Assembly: GCA_025141675.1 (NCBI GenBank)
Contig: CP081161.1
Coordinates: 2,776,001-2,840,000 of the forward strand
Reading direction: 5' to 3'
DNA length: 64,000 bases
Origin: Rhodobacteraceae bacterium S2214
GTDB lineage: Bacteria; Pseudomonadota; Alphaproteobacteria; Rhodobacterales; Rhodobacteraceae
Shown here: positions 61,849 to 64,000 of the stretch, piece after piece
Position numbering within the stretch: the stretch's first letter is position 1
Layout: every line of letters starts with the position of its first letter
Notes under the pieces: generated by a model
Seen by the model: the letters and a program-made list of their open reading frames with translations, nothing else
What the model was told of the DNA's origin: nothing
Database searches by the model: none
Program-made: the position numbers and the translations under genes

Positions 61849-61874
61849 TTCAAAAAACCACTGTGTTTTTTGAA
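61849..61874. repeat. A/T-rich hairpin, copy 1
   Basis: TTCAAAAAAC, loop CACTGT, GTTTTTTGAA. A ten-pair stem. The same element recurs at 62108-62133; terminator-like in both directions though without a GC stem. Confidence 0.6.
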
Positions 61875-62003
61875 GGCGTAGCAAGGTTACTTTGCTTGCA
61901 AAGTGACAGCTACTCAGACGTTATGACCACTGCCATGTTTTCGGGCTTGATTGTTGGATTGGTATTTTTATCGTTGAGAGATACTTTTTTGACGTTGCTC
62001 ATT

Positions 62004-62098
62004 AGATTTGGCAGTGACTTACTCTCCCACGCCTTAAGACGCCGTATCATCAGCGCAGCCGCCTCTATTGGGCCCACGTTCGGTATTGGATTTTGTGT
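62004..62098 (-). pseudogene. 5S rRNA pseudogene, copy B (degenerate, 5' end lost)
   Basis: The 3' half is nearly identical to the intact 5S. The middle is scrambled (CCTCTATTGGGCCCACG in place of CACTTAACTGCCGAG), and the 5' 20 nt are missing, replaced by sequence leading to the hairpin at 62108-62133. Confidence 0.85.
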
Positions 62099-62107
62099 TC
62101 AGTCCCC

Positions 62108-62133
62108 TTCAAAAAAGCATTGTGTTTTTTGAA
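62108..62133. repeat. A/T-rich hairpin, copy 2
   Basis: TTCAAAAAA, loop GCATTGTG, TTTTTTGAA. It lies about 130 nt downstream of the intact 5S in the rRNA transcript, so it may be the original rrn terminator. Confidence 0.6.
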
Positions 62134-62262
62134 GTCGTCTCAAGTTTGTTTTGCTTGCAAGGTGAGTGCGACTCGGACGTGATGCCGATTGGCTTGCTAT
62201 CAGGTTTGATTATTGGGGGGAGTGGTTTCATCGTCGAGAGATACGGTTGGCTTCTTATTAGA

Positions 62263-62377
62263 TTTGGCAGTGACTTACTCTCCCACGCCTTAAGACGCAG
62301 TACCATCAGCGCAGCGGCACTTAACTGCCGAGTTCGGGATGGGATCGGGTGTTTTGCTCGCGCTATGACCACCAAAT
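62263..62377 (-). rRNA. rrf: 5S ribosomal RNA (intact copy)
   Basis: About 115 nt on the minus strand: 5' TTTGGTGGTCATAGCGCGAG, the CCGAACTCGG region, then TGCGTCTTAAGGCGTGGGAG and closing GTCACTGCCAAAT, which pairs with the 5' end. Only copy in the array with a full 5' arm. Lies 128 bp downstream of the 23S 3' end. Confidence 0.93.
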
Positions 62378-62505
62378 CAAAAAAGAAGCCAACGATCAGG
62401 CTGATATCCTATGCGGGATTTCTGCTTGTTCCGTATCAGATATACTGATGGTTGTGTGTGTATGTATCATGATTTTAATTCAGTAAAGTCAGACTATTAC
62501 TGGAT

Positions 62506-64000
<1,495 letters not shown>

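Larger units (their letters stand above)
61678..62230 (-). repeat. Two tandem copies of a 5S-plus-trailer segment
   Basis: The blocks starting at 61678 and 61971 (periods 293 and 260 bp) repeat the trailer plus the 3' part of 5S rRNA found at 62231-62377. Each carries the TCG(T/C)GAGAGATA block, the 95-nt 5S 3' part, and a TTCAAAAAA...TTTTTTGAA hairpin. Confidence 0.9.

Noticed and set aside
61836..62448. Overlapping plus-strand frames in the 5S region
   Set aside because: They are reverse readings of 5S copies and hairpins.

Overview
The window looks like a chromosomal segment of a marine alphaproteobacterium of the Roseobacter group (Rhodobacterales). The evidence is family-level resemblance of nearly every protein, the SAM-II riboswitch before metZ, FolE2-type GTP cyclohydrolase, the NuoE-NuoF fusion, the dnaG-rpoD arrangement and clustered GANTC sites. 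A genus cannot be fixed from the sequence alone. No prophage, insertion sequence, integrase or CRISPR array was seen.

Layout. 31-3730 (minus): glyQ - small membrane-anchored protein - glyS, translationally coupled. 3919-5697: a secreted trypsin-fold protein that has lost its catalytic triad. 5699-8735 (minus): trkH and a ThDP-dependent decarboxylase. 8834-11502 (minus): folE2, then metZ behind a SAM-II riboswitch and an intrinsic terminator. 11619-16574: a lipoprotein, a YfcG-like GST, a PilZ protein, ispZ/yciB, an EamA exporter, a small secreted protein and an AlkB-type hydroxylase. 16759-19836: a NuoE-NuoF fusion (formate dehydrogenase diaphorase type, without its catalytic subunit here) and ftsY with a 15-unit GAGGCT repeat. 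19889-27408: riboflavin genes (nrdR-ribD and ribE-hypothetical) split by three capsule genes (kpsS, an OPX lipoprotein, kpsC) on the opposite strand.

27662-32942 (minus): a chemotaxis cluster STAS-cheY-cheA-cheW-cheR-cheY-cheD, visibly more AT-rich than its surroundings and without cheB or a receptor gene. 33116-37902 (minus): yjbQ, hlyU-like, rpoD, dnaG, with five GANTC sites in 83 bp before rpoD. 38301-40905: a TadG/TadE-like trio. 40924-48820: a membrane protein, a beta-hydroxyacid dehydrogenase, pirin, a TetR regulator with a palindromic operator, hom, glpX and recJ. 48893-49087: two identical tRNA-Glu genes 120 bp apart.

49356-51958: an NMT1/SsuA-type ABC importer whose ATPase has no ATG, GTG or TTG at its expected start. 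52013-55780: a glucosylglycerate module, with synthase and phosphatase facing a GH13 glucosylglycerate phosphorylase-type enzyme. 55992-61419: a TPP-riboswitch-controlled thiamine operon (thiM, thiE, thiD, thiY, tenA, thiZ, thiX) with a hairpin that buries the thiM ribosome binding site. 61678-64000 (minus): the 3' part of a 23S rRNA gene, one intact 5S gene and two tandem damaged 5S copies. No dramatic new system was proven. The strongest oddities are the 5S pseudogene array, the ATPase start, the pseudoprotease, the cheB-less low-GC chemotaxis island and the GANTC cluster.
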